From Alphaproteobacteria bacterium (GTDB lineage Bacteria > Pseudomonadota > Alphaproteobacteria > Micropepsales > Micropepsaceae), in contig PLJH01000035.1 of NCBI GenBank assembly GCA_003139615.1, forward strand, positions 1-64,000: a stretch of DNA of 64,000 nucleotides, given 5' to 3'. Shown piece by piece: positions 45,173 through 54,021 of this stretch. Below the pieces are notes generated by a model, which was not told the DNA's origin, ran no database searches, and saw only the letters and a list, made by a program, of their open reading frames with translations. Within the stretch, counting starts at the first letter, position 1. Each line of letters starts with the position of its first letter. The position numbers and the translations under genes were made by a program.

Positions 45173-45300
45173 CGCGAGTCAAAGGCTTTAATCATCACCA
45201 CAGCTTCTGCGATGGCGCTCTCGGGCAGCTCAATGATGCCGCCACAACAAGGGCATCGGGTAGTCTCTCGGGCTTCCGGCCCTTCCATGTGTGTGTCCAT
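45091..45300 (-). CDS. small CxxC zinc-motif hypothetical protein
   Basis: A 69-residue protein with RCPCCGGIIELPESAIAEAV, a half zinc-ribbon of CPCC, followed by a helix. An excellent AAAAGGAGGGGGAC ribosome-binding site stands before the ATG, which is the main support for expression. The last 82 bp overlap the 3' end of the convergent MltR-like gene. No family recognised. It may belong to the same accessory islet. Confidence 0.6.
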   Translation of the reverse strand: MDTHMEGPEARETTRCPCCGGIIELPESAIAEAVVMIKAFDSRYDDPEDLARTLAANILSNTVSGDRNL

Positions 45301-45410
45301 GTCCCCCTCCTTTTCGGGGCTGGATCACAATCACGGCGTTTCACCTTTTCAGCGTCGGCCTGTCGGGCTTGACAAGCTACCTATTGATAGTGTGGTGTCA
45401 TCTACGTAAT

Positions 45411-45426
45411 TGTGTGATATCGCACA
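45411..45426. promoter_or_regulatory. candidate HicB operator
   Basis: A 16-bp palindrome TGTGTGATATCGCACA centred on GATATC, with one mismatched pair. It lies 19 bp before the HicB-type gene. HicB antitoxins repress their own promoter through C-terminal RHH or HTH domains, and this gene has an RHH-like C-terminus. Confidence 0.5.
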
Positions 45427-45444
45427 CATGAGATCAACTGGTCG

Positions 45445-45951
45445 ATGACCCGACGCTTCTATCCGGCCGTTCTGGAGCGAGGCCCCAAGCACACTTTCGG
45501 CGTCTGGTTTCCGGATTTTCCGGATTGCGTGGCGGGCGGGACATCGCAGGAAGGGACTCTGGAGCGCGCGCAGACCGAACTTTCGCGCGCGGTCACCACG
45601 CTCGCCGAACAGGACAAGCCCCTGCCCGATCCGACGCCGGTGGAAAAGATCGCCATTCCCAAAGGCTGCGACTTCATTGCGTTCGTCGCGATCGGAGTCG
45701 AGCCGCCGGATGTATCCGAGCGCGTGAACGTCTATCTGCCCCGGCAGCTGATCGAACGGGCGGACAAATGCGCGGCCGAACTGGGCATGAATCGGTCGAG
45801 CTTCTTTGGACTTGCGGTGAGTTCGGCGCTTGCAGGACACGCCCTCGATCCGAAGCTCGGATTGCGCTCTGCGCTTGCGGGCGTGATCGTTGCCCGAAAG
45901 GGTGCCTCACAGGCAAAACCCTCCAGCGGCAAACGCGTTAGCAAGAAGTAA
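45445..45951 (+). CDS. HicB-family antitoxin, apparently orphan
   Basis: A 168-residue protein. The N-terminal HicB domain reads FGVWFPDFPDCVAGGTSQEG, the partially degraded RNase H-like fold of the family. The C-terminal part RVNVYLPRQLIERADKCAAE with LGMNRSSFFGLAVSSAL is a ribbon-helix-helix domain for DNA binding. A HicA toxin (about 60 residues) would be expected next to it; I see none in the 140 bp before or the 230 bp after. GC returns to the chromosome level here. Confidence 0.85.
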   Translation: MTRRFYPAVLERGPKHTFGVWFPDFPDCVAGGTSQEGTLERAQTELSRAVTTLAEQDKPLPDPTPVEKIAIPKGCDFIAFVAIGVEPPDVSERVNVYLPRQLIERADKCAAELGMNRSSFFGLAVSSALAGHALDPKLGLRSALAGVIVARKGASQAKPSSGKRVSKK

Positions 45952-46181
45952 ATGCGCTCCGGTTCATCGGCACTGCCGCATGTCCCGGACAACGCGATTT
46001 GCACAGGTTAATCGCCCGCGACAAATCCCCGGAATTAAGTCAAATACCCCCGAAATTAGCGAATCGTTGACCATCGCCATGCATGCTTCCGCCCGCACAA
46101 CTGCACACGGACTTCGGGGGGCGAGGTCGTCGTCGCTCACGCGCGATTCCCTCCCGCCGGTCGAAGGAACAAGGCGTCCCG

Positions 46182-47129
46182 ATGCTGTCTTACGCCATCC
46201 GGCGATTTATGGGCGCGATTCCCACGCTCTTCGTCATCATCACCATTGCGTTCTTCATGATGCGGATCGCGCCGGGCGGCCCGTTCGACAGCCAGCGCCG
46301 CCTGCCCCCCGAAATCGAGCACAATGTCGAGGCCGCCTATAATCTCGACAAGCCGGTCTACCAGCAATATTTCATCTATCTCGACCGGCTCGCCCATTTC
46401 GACCTCGGCCCGTCCTACAAGATCAAGGACTTCACGGTCACGCAGCTGATCGCCCAAGGCCTGCCCGTCAGTGCGCGGCTGGGCGCCAGCGCCATCGTGC
46501 TGGCCCTGATCTTCGGCATTTCGCTCGGCACCTTTGCGGCCCTCTACCAGAACAAGATCCTCGACCATGCCGTGATGAGCGTGGCCATGGTCGGCATCAC
46601 GATTCCCACTTTCGTCACTGCGCCTATTCTCACGCTGATTTTCGGCGTCTATGGCGTGCATCTGTTCGGCTACGACGTTTCGCTGCCCGTGGGCGGCTGG
46701 AACGACGGCGCGCTCGAGAACATGATCCTGCCGGTGTTCGTGCTCGCATTGCCGCAGATCGCGATCATTGCGCGGCTCGTGCGCGGCTCCATGGTGGAAG
46801 TGCTGCGGTCGAACTACATCCGCACCGCCCGCGCCAAGGGCCTTCCCGACCATCTGATCGTCACGCGCCATGCGCTGCGCGCAGCACTTCTCCCGCTGGT
46901 CAGCTATATCGCGCCTGCGATGGCCGATCTGCTCACCGGTTCGCTGATCGTGGAACAGATTTTCGGCATTCCCGGCATCGGGCGCTATTTCGTGCAAGGC
47001 GCGCTCAATCGCGATTATACGCTGATGCTGGGCGTCGTCATCTGTTATGCGATCCTGATCATTGCGTTGAACCTGATCGCGGACCTGCTCTACGCCGTGC
47101 TCGACCCGCGCGTGAGGTACAAGCAATGA
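46182..47129 (+). CDS. oppB: oligopeptide ABC transporter permease OppB
   Basis: A 315-residue inner-membrane permease of the binding-protein-dependent family with six hydrophobic segments. The N-terminus YAIRRFMGAIPTLFVIITIA and RIAPGGPFD are typical of OppB/DppB, and the EAA-like loop reads YIRTARAKGLPDHLIVTRHA. ATG 46182 starts the family N-terminus. Its stop overlaps the oppC start (ATGA). First gene of oppB-oppC-oppDF, with oppA further on. Confidence 0.93.
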   Translation: MLSYAIRRFMGAIPTLFVIITIAFFMMRIAPGGPFDSQRRLPPEIEHNVEAAYNLDKPVYQQYFIYLDRLAHFDLGPSYKIKDFTVTQLIAQGLPVSARLGASAIVLALIFGISLGTFAALYQNKILDHAVMSVAMVGITIPTFVTAPILTLIFGVYGVHLFGYDVSLPVGGWNDGALENMILPVFVLALPQIAIIARLVRGSMVEVLRSNYIRTARAKGLPDHLIVTRHALRAALLPLVSYIAPAMADLLTGSLIVEQIFGIPGIGRYFVQGALNRDYTLMLGVVICYAILIIALNLIADLLYAVLDPRVRYKQ

Positions 47130-48064
47130 ACATGCAGCCGCTCGACACCGCCGCGGAAGAGACGATCATGCGTGCCGCCGCCGTCCAGGGCCGCAGCCTG
47201 TGGATCGATGCGCGGGCGCGCCTGCTCAAGAACCGCGCGGCCGTGGTGGGCATGGTGATCCTCGCGATCATCACGCTGTTGGCGATCTTCGCGCCCCTGC
47301 TGTCGCCTTATCCGTTCGACAAGGTCAATTTCAATCTCGTCTCGTGTTCGCCCGATTGGTGGCCGGACAAAATGGTTCTCTGCAATGCGGGCGGCGCGCA
47401 CTGGTTCGGAACCGATGCGCTCGGCCGCGATCTGTTCGTGCGCGTGCTGTACGGCGCCCGGGTTTCGCTCGCGGTGGGGTTGGCTTCGACGCTCGTCAGC
47501 CTGGTGATCGGCGTTGCCTATGGCGCGATCGCGGGCTTTTTCGGCGGCCGCACCGACGAACTGATGATGCGCTTCGTCGATGTGCTCTATTCGCTCCCCT
47601 ATATCTTTCTTGTGATCATCCTGATGGTCGTGTTCAACCGCGACATCTTCCTGCTTTTCATCGCCATCGGCGCCGTCGTCTGGCTCACCATGGCGCGAAT
47701 CGTGCGCGGGCAAACGCTCTCCATCAAGCAGAAGGAATTCATCGAAGCGGCGCGTGCGGCCGGCGTCGGGCAGTTCGCAATCATCCGCCGTCATATCATC
47801 CCCAATGTCGTGGGGCCGGTGATGGTCTATGTGACGTTGACGATCCCAGCCGTGATCATTGCCGAAAGCTTCCTGTCGTTTCTGGGTCTTGGTGTGCAGG
47901 AACCGCTCACGTCCTGGGGCGTGCTGATCCATGACGGCACGGATCAGATGGAAACCGCCCCCTGGGCGCTCATCTTTCCCGCGCTGTTCATGGCGGTGAC
48001 CCTGTTCTGCTTCAATTTCATCGGCGACGGGCTCAGAGACGCCCTCGATCCCAAGGACCGCTAG
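47126..48064 (+). CDS. oppC: oligopeptide ABC transporter permease OppC
   Basis: A 312-residue permease. It has an N-terminal cytoplasmic tail, a transmembrane segment at about 40-60, then the periplasmic loop HWFGTDALGRDLFVRVLYGAR and four further segments. The EAA-like loop is EFIEAARAAGVGQFAIIRRH. The C-terminus NFIGDGLRDALDPKDR is typical. It is coupled to oppB by ATGA and followed 3 bp later by the fused ATPase gene. Confidence 0.94.
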   Translation: MNMQPLDTAAEETIMRAAAVQGRSLWIDARARLLKNRAAVVGMVILAIITLLAIFAPLLSPYPFDKVNFNLVSCSPDWWPDKMVLCNAGGAHWFGTDALGRDLFVRVLYGARVSLAVGLASTLVSLVIGVAYGAIAGFFGGRTDELMMRFVDVLYSLPYIFLVIILMVVFNRDIFLLFIAIGAVVWLTMARIVRGQTLSIKQKEFIEAARAAGVGQFAIIRRHIIPNVVGPVMVYVTLTIPAVIIAESFLSFLGLGVQEPLTSWGVLIHDGTDQMETAPWALIFPALFMAVTLFCFNFIGDGLRDALDPKDR

Positions 48065-48067
48065 GCC

Positions 48068-49885
48068 ATGCCCGCGCCGATTCTCCAGATCAAGGACCTC
48101 GACGTTCGCTTCGCCACCAATGACGGCGAAGTGCATGCCGTCAGGAACGTGTCGCTCGACGTGTCGGCCGGCGAATGCCTGGGGGTCGTCGGCGAATCCG
48201 GTTCGGGCAAGAGCCAGCTTTTTCTCGCGGCAACCGGGCTCCTTGCATCGAACGGGCGCGCCACGGGCAGTGTGATCTTCCGCAATCAGGAGCTTCTCGG
48301 CCTGCCGCAGGTCAAGCTCAACCGGTTGCGCGGCTCGCGCATTACCATGATCTTCCAGGATCCGCTCACCTCCCTCACGCCGCATATGACGATCGGCGCG
48401 CAGGTCATCGAGGCGCTGCGCATCCATCAGCGCGTGCCCTATGGCGAAGCCGAGCGGCGTTGCATCGAGATTCTCGATCTCGTGCGGATTCCCGAATCCC
48501 GCAACCGCATGACGCAATATCCGCATGAACTGTCCGGCGGCATGCGCCAGCGCGTCACAATCGCAATGGCAACGGTGTGCGGACCCGATCTTCTGATCGC
48601 CGACGAACCCACCACCGCGCTCGACGTGACCGTACAGGCGCAGATTCTGGAGATCATGCGCGATCTCAAGAAAGAGTTGAAAACGTCCATCGTGATGATT
48701 TCGCACGACATGGGCGTGATCGCCGGCATGGCCGACCGCGTGATGGTCATGCGCCATGGCGAGATCGTGGAATCGGGGCCGGTCGACGACATCTTCTACC
48801 GACCGAAGAACGACTATACGAAGTCTCTGCTCGACGCGATGCCGCGCATCGACCGGCCGTCGCGCCCGGGCCATATTCCCCTGCGCCCGCTGGAAGAATT
48901 GTCGAACGCGCCCAAGATTCTCGAAGTCGAGGACCTGAAGGTCTATTTTCCGGTGCGCACCGGCGCCTTTCCGTTTACGCACTCGAAGACGTTGCGCGCT
49001 GTCGACGGCGTCGATTTCGAACTCAAGCAAGGCGAGACGCTAGGCATCGTGGGCGAGTCCGGTTGCGGCAAGTCCACGCTGGCGCGCGCGGTCCTCAAAC
49101 TTTTGCAGAAGACCGAAGGCGTCGTTGTATGGTGCGGCCGCGATATCGGGTCGCTGCGCAACAACGCCGTTCGCAAGCTGCGCAAGGACTTCCAGATCGT
49201 TTTTCAGGACCCGCTCGCGAGCCTCGATCCCCGCATGACGATCGGTCAGTCAATCGCGGAGCCGCTCACGTCGCTCCAACCCGAATTGTCCCGCGACCAG
49301 GTGACAGCCGAGGTGCGCGCCATCATGGCTCGCGTGGGGCTCGATCCGGCCTGGATCAACCGCTATCCGCATGAATTCTCCGGAGGCCAGAATCAGCGCG
49401 TCGGCATTGCGCGCGCGATGATCCTGAAGCCCAAGCTCATCATCTGCGACGAGGCGGTCAGCGGGCTCGATGTTTCGATCCAATCCCAGATCGTCGATCT
49501 GATCCTGAAGCTGCAGGCGGAATTCGGCATGTCGATGATCTTTATCAGCCACGATCTTTCGGTGGTGCGCCAGGTGGCTCATCGCGTGATGGTGCTTTAT
49601 CTCGGGCGCGTGGTGGAACTGGCGGACCGCAACACGATCTATGAAGACCCGCGCCATCCCTATACACGTGCGCTGATCTCCGCGGTGCCGATTCCGGATC
49701 CGAAAGCCGAGCGCGCCAAAGCGCGCATCCCGTTACCCAATGACCTTCCCTCGCCGCTCGATTCGCGCGCGCCGCTCACCTTCCTGAAATCGAAAGCGAT
49801 CGACGACCCCGACGCGGAACAATACCGCCCCAAGCTGCTCGAAGTGACCCGAGGCCATTTCGTGGCCGAGTACGATCAGGCTTAG
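48068..49885 (+). CDS. fused oligopeptide ABC ATPase OppD-OppF
   Basis: A 605-residue protein with two complete ATPase domains. Walker A motifs are GESGSGKS at 42-49 and GESGCGKS at 329-336. Signatures are LSGGMRQRV and FSGGQNQRV, and Walker B is [12 protein letters not shown] and [12 protein letters not shown]. Other opp systems encode OppD and OppF separately; here they are one chain with a linker near 260-290. It powers the OppBC channel. Confidence 0.95.
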   Translation: MPAPILQIKDLDVRFATNDGEVHAVRNVSLDVSAGECLGVVGESGSGKSQLFLAATGLLASNGRATGSVIFRNQELLGLPQVKLNRLRGSRITMIFQDPLTSLTPHMTIGAQVIEALRIHQRVPYGEAERRCIEILDLVRIPESRNRMTQYPHELSGGMRQRVTIAMATVCGPDLLIADEPTTALDVTVQAQILEIMRDLKKELKTSIVMISHDMGVIAGMADRVMVMRHGEIVESGPVDDIFYRPKNDYTKSLLDAMPRIDRPSRPGHIPLRPLEELSNAPKILEVEDLKVYFPVRTGAFPFTHSKTLRAVDGVDFELKQGETLGIVGESGCGKSTLARAVLKLLQKTEGVVVWCGRDIGSLRNNAVRKLRKDFQIVFQDPLASLDPRMTIGQSIAEPLTSLQPELSRDQVTAEVRAIMARVGLDPAWINRYPHEFSGGQNQRVGIARAMILKPKLIICDEAVSGLDVSIQSQIVDLILKLQAEFGMSMIFISHDLSVVRQVAHRVMVLYLGRVVELADRNTIYEDPRHPYTRALISAVPIPDPKAERAKARIPLPNDLPSPLDSRAPLTFLKSKAIDDPDAEQYRPKLLEVTRGHFVAEYDQA

Positions 49886-49891
49886 GCACCC

Positions 49892-50503
49892 TCACTTCAC
49901 GCGCGTGACCTTGTAGACTTTATCGCTGTCGTTGAGCGTCAGGTTGTAGCTGCCGAGGAAGCCGCGCGAGATCTCGACCTTATTGTCCTTCGGGTTTTTC
50001 CGGAACTGCGCGCGGTCGGAGTCGCCCTGCTCCTGCCGCCAGACCTGGCCGTTGTCGAGGAACACAATGAATTTGCCGAATGGGTTGACGGCGTAGTCCG
50101 TCACGCTCGCCGTGATGCTGTCGACCGGCGGAGGTTGGGCCGGCGTGGTCCCTGGTGGCGGCGGCGGAGGGGCCGGAAGCTTGTCGCTGCCGAATTGCTG
50201 CGGCGTGGTCTGCTGGGCCGGCGCGGTTCCGAAAAGGCCGCCGACATCGAAGCCGAACCAGGATTTTTGTTGCTCTTCGGTGGGAGGTGCAGATGGCTGC
50301 GTCGAAGCGACGGCCGCCGGCGGGGCGCTCAATGCATCCTTCACCTGGGGGGCAAGGGCGTCGTAGCAAGCCAGCCGGGCCTTATCGTCGGTCAGGGCGG
50401 CGCATTTCCCTAGTCCCTCAAGGACCTCGTGTTGGTCGGCCGCAAAGGCGGGAACGGCAAAAAAAAGCGCGGCCGCAGCCGTACCCCAGAGCAATCGGTT
50501 CAT
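49892..50503 (-). CDS. secreted protein with C-xxL-x-RLxCYD motif
   Basis: A 203-residue exported protein (signal peptide ending AFAADQ). CAALTDDKARLACYDALAPQ after the signal is a small two-cysteine motif found in VasI-like and other periplasmic proteins. A Pro/Gln-rich linker (about 75-115) leads to a C-terminal beta-rich domain with DNGQVWRQEQGD and SYNLTLNDSDKVYKVTRV. ATG 50503 begins the signal peptide; earlier in-frame ATGs would overlap oppA. Function unknown. Set between oppDF and oppA on the opposite strand. Confidence 0.75.
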   Translation of the reverse strand: MNRLLWGTAAAALFFAVPAFAADQHEVLEGLGKCAALTDDKARLACYDALAPQVKDALSAPPAAVASTQPSAPPTEEQQKSWFGFDVGGLFGTAPAQQTTPQQFGSDKLPAPPPPPPGTTPAQPPPVDSITASVTDYAVNPFGKFIVFLDNGQVWRQEQGDSDRAQFRKNPKDNKVEISRGFLGSYNLTLNDSDKVYKVTRVK

Positions 50504-50645
50504 GTCTCGTTTAGTCCCTTGTGGCTTAATTGGCAGGTTCATGGGGCCTGCCCGGCAACCTACCAAACGATAGGCCGGCCGGGGCATTCGTGCACCGGAA
50601 ATCGGGCGTTCGATAGAGTCCACACGGCAAAGGTCAAGGCAAGTT

Positions 50646-52295
50646 ATGGCTGGTTCAGGATCGAGATTATCCCGGCGGCTGTTGCTCGGCGGGGCGAGTG
50701 CGGCGGTACTGATCGGCGGGACCGCTTTCGCGCTGCGGGGCTCGGGCGCGGGCCACCGCTCGGATGCCGACGCCAGGACCTTCAATCGCGGTAACGCGGC
50801 GGAGCCCGATACGCTGGACCCGCATCTCGCGTCTGCTTCTTACGAAAACAATATCATCGGCGACATGTTTCTGGGCCTGATGACGGAAGATGCTGCCTCC
50901 AATGCCGTGCCCGGCGCGGCACTCAGCTATTCCGCCAGCGCCGACGGCCTCGTCTACACATTCAAGCTGCGCGATCACAAATGGTCGGACGGCGTGTCGG
51001 TGACGGCGCAGGACTATGTCTTCTCGATGCGCCGCATTCTCGAGCCGAAAACCGCAAGCCAATATGCGTCGTTGCTTTATCCCATCGTGAATGCGGAAGC
51101 TGTCAACGGCGGCAAGCTGCCCGCCGACAAGCTCGGCGTCCGCGCCATCGACGACAAGACGCTCGAAATCTCCTTCGACATCCAGATCCCCTATATCGGC
51201 CAATTGCTGACGCATTACGCGACCTTCGCGGTGCCGCAGCATGTGGTCGAGTTGCATGGCGACCGCTGGCTGCAGCCGGAAAATATCGTCACGAACGGCG
51301 CCTATGTGCTGAAGGAGTGGATCCCCAACGATCACATTCTGCTGGTGAAGAATCCGCATTTCTACGATGCGGCGAATGTGAAGATCGACAACGTCTACTT
51401 CTATCCGACGCAGGATTTTTCCGCCGCCCTCAAGCGTTTCCGCGGCGGCGAACTCGACATCCAGAACGGCGTGCCGTCGCAGGAAATCGCCTGGGCGCGA
51501 ACGAACCTGTCGGGCGCGCTGCATGTCTCGCCCTACATCCTGACGCAATACGTGCTGTTTAATTGTACGCAGCCACCGTTCAACGACGTGCGTGTGCGCA
51601 CTGCGCTTTCGCTTGCCATCGACCGCGAGATCATCGCGGCCAAGGTGATGCATGCGGGCGAGAAACCGGCTTATGCCTATGTGCCGCCCTATATGCCGGG
51701 CTATCCCAGCACCGCGCAGATCCGCTTCAAGGATCAGCCGATGGCCACCCGCATCGAGCGGGCGAAGGCGCTTCTGAAAGAGGCGGGCTACGGTCCCAAC
51801 AATCCACTCACCTTCGACTACAACATCGAGGATCAATCCGACTCGCGGCTCATCTCCGTCGCCATGCAGGCGATGTGGAAAGAGATCGGCGCGGATGTGC
51901 GCATTCTGCCGTCCGACGACAAGAACCACTACAATCAGCTGCGCCGGCAGGATTTCACGGCCGCATGGGCGGGCTGGGTCGCGGATTACCGGGATGCGAA
52001 GGACTACCTGTTCGTCTATCAGACTTCGAGTCGGGAATTGAATTTCGGGCGCTATTCCAGTACGACGTTCGACCGGCTGATGGACCAGTCGGATCGCGAG
52101 CGCGATCCCGCCCGGCGCACGCGCATTCTCGAAGCGGCCGAGCAGACCATGCTCGACGACGTCGCCGTGGCGCCCGTCTTTTTCGGCGTTTCGCGGGATC
52201 TCGTTTCGCCCGCCGTCGGAGGCTGGGTCAACAATCCCCTCGATGTGAACCGCACCCGCTACCTCTCGCTTGACCGGAGCCGCTTCCTCGTCTGA
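50646..52295 (+). CDS. oppA: oligopeptide-binding protein (SBP family 5)
   Basis: A 549-residue periplasmic solute-binding protein. The leader GSRLSRRLLLGGASAAVLIG has the twin arginines of a Tat signal. NAAEPDTLDPHLAS opens the mature domain, KWSDGVSVTAQDYVFSMRR is the family signature, and the C-terminus reads GGWVNNPLDVNRTRYLSL. It supplies peptides to OppBCDF. The order oppBC-oppDF-oppA, with an antisense secreted gene between, is unusual, but the genes surely work together. Confidence 0.93.
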   Translation: MAGSGSRLSRRLLLGGASAAVLIGGTAFALRGSGAGHRSDADARTFNRGNAAEPDTLDPHLASASYENNIIGDMFLGLMTEDAASNAVPGAALSYSASADGLVYTFKLRDHKWSDGVSVTAQDYVFSMRRILEPKTASQYASLLYPIVNAEAVNGGKLPADKLGVRAIDDKTLEISFDIQIPYIGQLLTHYATFAVPQHVVELHGDRWLQPENIVTNGAYVLKEWIPNDHILLVKNPHFYDAANVKIDNVYFYPTQDFSAALKRFRGGELDIQNGVPSQEIAWARTNLSGALHVSPYILTQYVLFNCTQPPFNDVRVRTALSLAIDREIIAAKVMHAGEKPAYAYVPPYMPGYPSTAQIRFKDQPMATRIERAKALLKEAGYGPNNPLTFDYNIEDQSDSRLISVAMQAMWKEIGADVRILPSDDKNHYNQLRRQDFTAAWAGWVADYRDAKDYLFVYQTSSRELNFGRYSSTTFDRLMDQSDRERDPARRTRILEAAEQTMLDDVAVAPVFFGVSRDLVSPAVGGWVNNPLDVNRTRYLSLDRSRFLV

Positions 52296-52330
52296 CAGTT
52301 CGGGTCTTCCAAATCGCCGGGGAGACGCAG

Positions 52331-52798
52331 ATGACGAAGGAATTGGAGGGCGGCTGCGCTTGCGGCGCGGTGCGCTATCGGCTCAAAAGCGCGCCGATGT
52401 TCGTGCATTGCTGCCATTGTCACGACTGCCAGCGGCAGACGGGCTCGGCCTTCGTTCTCAATGCGCTGATCGAGGCGGACCGGGTCGAGGTTCTTTCGGG
52501 CGAAACCGTCCCCATTTCGATGCCGACCGACAGCGGCAAGCCCCATCTCATCTATCGCTGCCCCAAATGCCAGACGGCGATGTGGAGCGAATATGGCGGA
52601 CGCACCAAAGATCGCTTTGTGCGCGTCGGCACGCTCGACGATCCTGCGCAAATGCCGCCGGACGTACACATCTTCACGCGCTCGAAACTGCCCTGGGTGA
52701 AATTGCCCGAGGGCGTGCCGGCATTCGAAATCTATTACGAGACCAAGAAGCTGTGGCCCGCGGAAAGCCTCGAACGACGCCGCGCGCTTTCCGGATGA
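52331..52798 (+). CDS. GFA-family zinc protein (Mss4-like)
   Basis: A 155-residue protein of the glutathione-dependent formaldehyde-activating family. Metal ligands are Cys9 and Cys11 (CACG), the CHCHDCQRQTG cluster with Cys28, Cys30 and Cys33, and CPKC at 77-80. Family members bind two zinc ions and some catalyse formaldehyde-glutathione adduct formation, though most are uncharacterised. Start and stop overlap the following oppA fragment (ATGA). Confidence 0.88.
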   Translation: MTKELEGGCACGAVRYRLKSAPMFVHCCHCHDCQRQTGSAFVLNALIEADRVEVLSGETVPISMPTDSGKPHLIYRCPKCQTAMWSEYGGRTKDRFVRVGTLDDPAQMPPDVHIFTRSKLPWVKLPEGVPAFEIYYETKKLWPAESLERRRALSG

Positions 52799-52908
52799 AA
52801 GACACTCGCGACCTCGTGCAGCCTTATGTGAAGGGGTGGATCGCGAATATCCGCGACGTGAACCGGACGCGTTGGCTCTGGGTCGAAGGCAAGCCGGTGC
52901 GGCAGTGA
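52795..52908 (+). pseudogene. 3' fragment of a second oppA-type gene
   Basis: A 37-residue frame that matches the last part of OppA in its own right: RDLVQPYVKGWIANIRDVNR here against RDLVSPAVGGWVNNPLDVNR in the oppA at 50646, followed by TRWLWV against TRYLSL. Only the C-terminal tail is present. It probably remains from a tandem oppA copy whose body was lost, with the GFA gene now in its place. It lies 4 bp from the first prophage gene. Confidence 0.7.
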
Positions 52909-52912
52909 AGAA

Positions 52913-53290
52913 TCACGATTTGGTTGCGAGGAAATAGCCCGCCAATTGCAGGACGACCTGCAGCAGCACGGAGCCGCCCGCGCCTGCTATTGCGGCAATC
53001 GCGGCCATGGTGCGGCGGCGATCGGCGCGCCAGTTTTCGAGCGCGCCGACCCTCGCCTCGAGCTTCTCGCAACGCTCGCCGTCCTTTTCCAGCGCCTCGG
53101 TGCGCCGGATCATGCCACCGAAGGCCGCGCGCATTTCCGCCAGCATGCCGCTCATGATGGTAATGCTGGAATCAAGCTTGTCGATCTGGGCGAGAAACTC
53201 TTTACGGTCTTCCGCCACGCGATCGAGCGCCGCCGCCATGCGACCGATCTGTTGCGCGAGATCGAGGCTCGTTTGGGTGCGCGGGGCCAT
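52913..53290 (-). CDS. phage protein with coiled coil and C-terminal membrane segment
   Basis: A 125-residue protein opening MAPRTQTSLDLAQQIGRMAA. Residues about 15-90 are helical with heptad-like spacing, and ENWRADRRR leads into a hydrophobic C-terminal segment (AIAAIAGAGGSVLLQVVLQL). The layout fits a small phage membrane protein of the lysis region. ATG 53290 overlaps the stop of the upstream spanin-like gene (TAATG). Last gene of the late operon. Confidence 0.65.
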   Translation of the reverse strand: MAPRTQTSLDLAQQIGRMAAALDRVAEDRKEFLAQIDKLDSSITIMSGMLAEMRAAFGGMIRRTEALEKDGERCEKLEARVGALENWRADRRRTMAAIAAIAGAGGSVLLQVVLQLAGYFLATKS

Positions 53291-53712
53291 TATTTCTCTC
53301 CCGCGCTCATGCAGGCGCGATCGGCGTCGCGCATGCCGACCCAATCCATGAAGACGGCGCGCAGGATCGCGTCTTTCGGCAGCGCGTCATATTCCTTGCG
53401 CATTTCATCCTGCTGCGCGGACGTCCAGGCCGTGAGCGGGATGCATTGTGCCGGCAATGGCGCGGCAACGGTCGTGCAACCGGCCAGAAAGCTTATGCAT
53501 CCGCCTACGCCAAGGCTACGGCGGACAAGCGCGACCTGTCCGGCGTAGCGCGTCGCGCGAAGCCGGAAGGCGCAGACAACGCGGCGCGATATTGAGATTG
53601 CATCTCGATGCCTTTCGCGCGCATTCGTACGCAACAAGCCGCTGCCATAAATTGCGGCGTGAACGCTCGCTTCTCCGCGTTCTCCGCGCCTCCGCGTGCC
53701 AAATCTTTTCAT
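53290..53712 (-). CDS. spanin-like lipoprotein gene carrying an in-frame repeat insertion
   Basis: The last 65 residues, from about FLAGCTTVAAP, look like a small phage lipoprotein with a lipobox (LAGC) and Cys-rich tail (QCIPLTAWTSAQQDEMRKEY, DADRACMS), as in outer-membrane spanin-type lysis proteins. The first 70 residues are Arg-rich and read through repeat DNA (three CTCCGCG copies and a double hairpin). The ATG overlaps the upstream stop (ATGA) and has AAGGAG before it, so translation probably starts there. The repeat appears to have replaced the original signal peptide, so function is doubtful. Confidence 0.5.
   Translation of the reverse strand: MKRFGTRRRGERGEASVHAAIYGSGLLRTNARERHRDAISISRRVVCAFRLRATRYAGQVALVRRSLGVGGCISFLAGCTTVAAPLPAQCIPLTAWTSAQQDEMRKEYDALPKDAILRAVFMDWVGMRDADRACMSAGEK
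53501..53566. repeat. REP-like double imperfect hairpin
   Basis: Two adjacent imperfect hairpins. The first is CCGCC-tac-GCC-aa-GGC-tac-GGCGG at 53501-53524. The second has outer arms CCGGC and GCCGG at 53540-53566. This resembles extragenic palindromes of alphaproteobacteria, yet it lies inside an open frame. Three CTCCGCG direct repeats at 53673, 53682 and 53690 belong to the same foreign-looking stretch. Confidence 0.6.
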
Positions 53713-53936
53713 ATCGAATGCTCCTTGAGGCGAACATCGATTGCGTCGTCGGTTTTCGGCGCGGCGGCTTCGGCTTGCGCGATGGAAGCTTGCGTCTTGA
53801 TTGCGGCGCGCGTCGCGTTTTCGGCATTGACGTGACCGGTGATAGCGCTCAACGCCTCATCGCCGATCCATGAGAGAATGGAAGGCGCGAGGCTCACCGC
53901 CAGTTTCTCGACCAGCGGAATCAGAAAAGCCCACAT
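53709..53936 (-). CDS. small phage membrane protein, holin candidate
   Basis: A 75-residue protein opening MWAFLIPLVEKLAVSLAPSI, one hydrophobic segment followed by an Ala-rich charged helix ending DVRLKEHSI. AAGGAG lies before ATG 53936. Its position between endolysin and spanin-like genes makes a holin or holin-accessory role plausible, but one clear membrane segment is few for a classical holin. Its stop overlaps the next gene's ATG. Confidence 0.65.
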   Translation of the reverse strand: MWAFLIPLVEKLAVSLAPSILSWIGDEALSAITGHVNAENATRAAIKTQASIAQAEAAAPKTDDAIDVRLKEHSI

Positions 53937-54021
53937 GCTGTGCTCCTTGAACGAATGGACATGAAAAATGAAAGACGGCTGCGACGCGGGGGGGATCGCA
54001 GCCGTCTTCCTGCGGCCGCGG

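Noticed and set aside
47090-49030. Long antisense frame across oppC and oppDF
   Set aside because: Asp/His/Arg-rich shadow of two well-defined transporter genes.
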